Virus record (IMG/VR): IMGVR_UViG_3300006844_000047
Span: 1-22,278 of that record
Origin: a virus
DNA: 22,278 nucleotides
Direction: 5' to 3' (one strand)
Below the pieces are notes generated by a model. The model ran no database searches, was not told where the DNA came from, and was given only the letters and a program-made list of their open reading frames with translations. The translations under genes were made by a program, and so were the position numbers. Shown here piece after piece: positions 20,862-22,278 of this stretch (position 1 is the first letter of the stretch; each line of letters opens with the position of its first letter).

Positions 20862-20944
20862 GGGGCTCCAGAAATTATTTTTTCGAGCCCTATCGAGGCT
20901 CCAAGGTCGGCAGCCTAATCTGAGGCACTTTCCATGACGCGAGG

Positions 20945-21038
20945 CATGGCGCACATGGCGCACCTTCCGAATGATGGCACTGTGCGTGCGTATGTGCGCG
21001 TGTAGGGATCAATGGGAAGGTGCGCCATGTGCGCCATG
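20945..21038. repeat. Perfect 24-bp inverted repeat with tandem units, candidate origin or operator
   Basis: Arms at 20945-20968 and 21015-21038 are exact reverse complements over 24 nt, with a 46-nt loop. Each arm contains the 9-nt unit ATGGCGCAC in tandem. A further 16-nt copy (TGCGCCATGTGCGCCA) lies at 21083-21098 inside the end of the primase gene. The loop carries 23 nt of strict pyrimidine-purine alternation (20981-21003). The repeat fills most of the 269-nt gap between the primase and the ATPase genes. The rest of that gap (20781-20944) holds promoter copy 3 and its leader, plus no gene that I can support. Confidence 0.8.
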
Positions 21039-21049
21039 TTTGAGCAAAA

Positions 21050-22278
21050 TCAAGGCTTTAGCTCGTCGTCAAAGGCATCGGCTGCGCCATGTGCGCCAGA
21101 GCCCTTGAGGGCTATTCCGCGAAAACCTCTCGTCGTCATCGTTTTATAGGGCACGAGCCCCTTTGCATCCTTGAGGGCCGCCGAGAACACATTGACCGCC
21201 TCGTACCCATGCTCATTGTTGGCGATGCGCCACTTGTTCCAGTCCTCGAACAGCTCGCCCGTGGGCGTGCGCTTGCTCGCGTCGAGCGTCACCCGCTCCG
21301 CCATCCACCGCTCAAGAGGGTCAGCCTCGGCGAAGTAGGCGTCGGCGGCATCCTGCATCGACTGCGGCACCATCAGCCCCACCGCGCGCACGCCGCGCGT
21401 TGGGCTCACGAGCCCGTTGAGCGCCCACCGCAGGATGCCCGGCATCTCGCGCCGGAACACGTCGGCCAGCGACTTGTCAGCCACCTTGGGCTTGAACATG
21501 AACTCGGCGAAGACGAACCGCCGCCGGATCGCCGGATTGACGCCGCCGGGAAAGGTCGGCTTGTGGTTGCCGTATCCCGTGAGCTTGAACGTCACCGGGA
21601 ACGTGAATTCGTCGGCGCGCATGAACCGCGCCGTCATCGTGCCGCCGCCCGACGCATCCTTCAGCAGCGCCTCGTCCCATTGCGCGGCTGCCGACACCTC
21701 CGACATCGTCACTAGCCGCGAGCCCACCATCTTGGCGATCTCCGTGCCATGCCCCGCGTGCGCCTTTTTCACGAACACGTCGCGCGACGCCTGCACGCCG
21801 TAGTCGCCCAGCATCTCGCGCAGCGTGTCGGCGTACTTGCTTTTGCCGTTGCCGCCGGGCCCGTACATGAACAGCAGCTTCTCCTCCGACGCATCGCCGG
21901 TCAGGCAATAGCCAGCCCACTGTTGCAGGAACCACGCCATGCCAACGTCGCCGCGCGTGATCTCCCCGACGAACTTCAGCCACCTCGGGCAGTCCTCGCG
22001 CACCGCCGGATCGCACGCGAGGCTCTTGCTGATCATGTCGCTCGGCTTCCCCGCGCGCACCTTCCCAGTCCGCAGCTCCAAGGTCCCGCCCGGCACGCCC
22101 GCCAGCCACGGGTCCTGATCGAAGTCGATCTCGGCCGCCAGCAGCCCGCTGTCGTTGCGCAGCATGTTCTCGACGCCGTCGTGGAAAGACGCCGAGCCCG
22201 CCGACTTGCGATCAGTGATCATGCCCGCCCACGCGCGCGACAGCTCGAACACCCGCTTGTGCTTCGCCGGCCATAGCT
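21050..22278 (-). CDS. D5/P4-family primase-helicase, C-terminal part (5' end outside window)
   Basis: The frame is open through the right edge (LWPAKHKR precedes the apparent GTG at 22252, which is therefore probably internal), so only the last about 409 residues are visible. Seen: a D5-N-like segment (residues about 10-115: DFDQDPWLAGVPGGTLELRT, CPRWLKFVGEITRGDVGM, WFLQQWAGYCLTGDASEEKL). The SF3-type helicase core follows, with Walker A GPGGNGKS, Walker B-like LVTMSEVSAA, and the conserved LTGYGNHKPTFPGG and AIRRRFVFAEF, which carry sensor and arginine-finger residues. The C-terminal domain is about 110 residues. Known: these proteins combine an N-terminal primase with a hexameric helicase and start phage or plasmid replication. 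The primase half must lie to the right. The neighbouring inverted repeat could be its loading site. Confidence 0.88.
   Translation of the reverse strand, partial: LWPAKHKRVFELSRAWAGMITDRKSAGSASFHDGVENMLRNDSGLLAAEIDFDQDPWLAGVPGGTLELRTGKVRAGKPSDMISKSLACDPAVREDCPRWLKFVGEITRGDVGMAWFLQQWAGYCLTGDASEEKLLFMYGPGGNGKSKYADTLREMLGDYGVQASRDVFVKKAHAGHGTEIAKMVGSRLVTMSEVSAAAQWDEALLKDASGGGTMTARFMRADEFTFPVTFKLTGYGNHKPTFPGGVNPAIRRRFVFAEFMFKPKVADKSLADVFRREMPGILRWALNGLVSPTRGVRAVGLMVPQSMQDAADAYFAEADPLERWMAERVTLDASKRTPTGELFEDWNKWRIANNEHGYEAVNVFSAALKDAKGLVPYKTMTTRGFRGIALKGSGAHGAADAFDDELKP

Noticed and set aside
19344-20918. 524-residue plus-strand frame opposite the MoxR ATPase
   Set aside because: Antisense shadow: no ribosome-binding site, and composition typical of the reverse of a GC-rich gene.
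20915-21037. 40-residue minus-strand frame and a 23-residue plus-strand frame within the inverted repeat
   Set aside because: No ribosome-binding site, composition dictated by the repeat; the DNA structure is the more likely functional unit.
1-22278. tRNA genes, CRISPR arrays, insertion sequences, integrase or attachment sites
   Set aside because: I looked for cloverleaf-like blocks, spaced direct repeats, transposase motifs and tyrosine or serine recombinase motifs and saw none in this window.

Overview
The window is a contiguous piece of a tailed double-stranded DNA phage or prophage. It is GC-rich, roughly 60-65% by eye, and every gene I accept is on the minus strand, so transcription runs from right (22278) to left (1). 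The head genes are terminase small and large subunits, a large portal, a scaffold and a major capsid protein. They are followed by short connector and tail genes, and I see no tape-measure, sheath or tube gene, so a podovirus-type virion is the best guess. The CobS/CobT-like pair, GC-rich codon use and sigma70-type promoters would fit an alphaproteobacterial or similar host. The host itself cannot be read from the sequence.

Layout in transcription order. (1) 22278-20781: the C-terminal part of a D5/P4-type primase-helicase, cut by the window edge. It is followed by a non-coding gap holding a perfect 24-bp inverted repeat built from short tandem units, a candidate replication origin or operator. 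(2) 20780-17053: a MoxR/CobS-type AAA+ ATPase, a CobT-like protein with an HEXXH metallopeptidase motif plus a complete VWA MIDAS, and a translationally coupled small membrane protein. (3) 16945-16319: two small unknown proteins. The ATPase, the VWA protein and the first small protein each carry the same upstream cassette: TTGCAT, a 17-bp spacer, a -10 box, and a shared ribosome-binding site. In two copies a 27-nt palindrome covers the -35 box. (4) 16244-13918: terS, a 150-bp gap with repeats, a small protein resembling the Acb2/Tad1 hairpin family of cyclic-nucleotide sponges, and terL. (5) 13915-10552: a small linker gene, a portal with an unusual proline-rich insertion, and three small genes. 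(6) 10562-9188: a probable lysis cassette of two overlapping tiny membrane-protein frames, two small genes and a GH19-type endolysin. (7) 9112-7690: small virion-associated candidates, including an IPT/TIG-domain protein. (8) 7733-5598: scaffold, whose start lies in another frame, and major capsid protein. (9) 5537-1: connector and tail genes, including a 622-residue probable tail hub, a GNAT-like protein, low-complexity virion proteins, and at the left edge a partial M15-type peptidoglycan peptidase.

Most gene junctions overlap by 1-26 nt (ATGA, TGATG, TAATG), so the structural block behaves as one long translationally coupled operon. The points most worth following up are the Acb2-like gene, the separately promoted MoxR/VWA/metallopeptidase module, the inverted repeat beside the primase, the frame change at the scaffold N-terminus, and a roughly threefold excess of the hexamer GAGCCC/GGGCTC.
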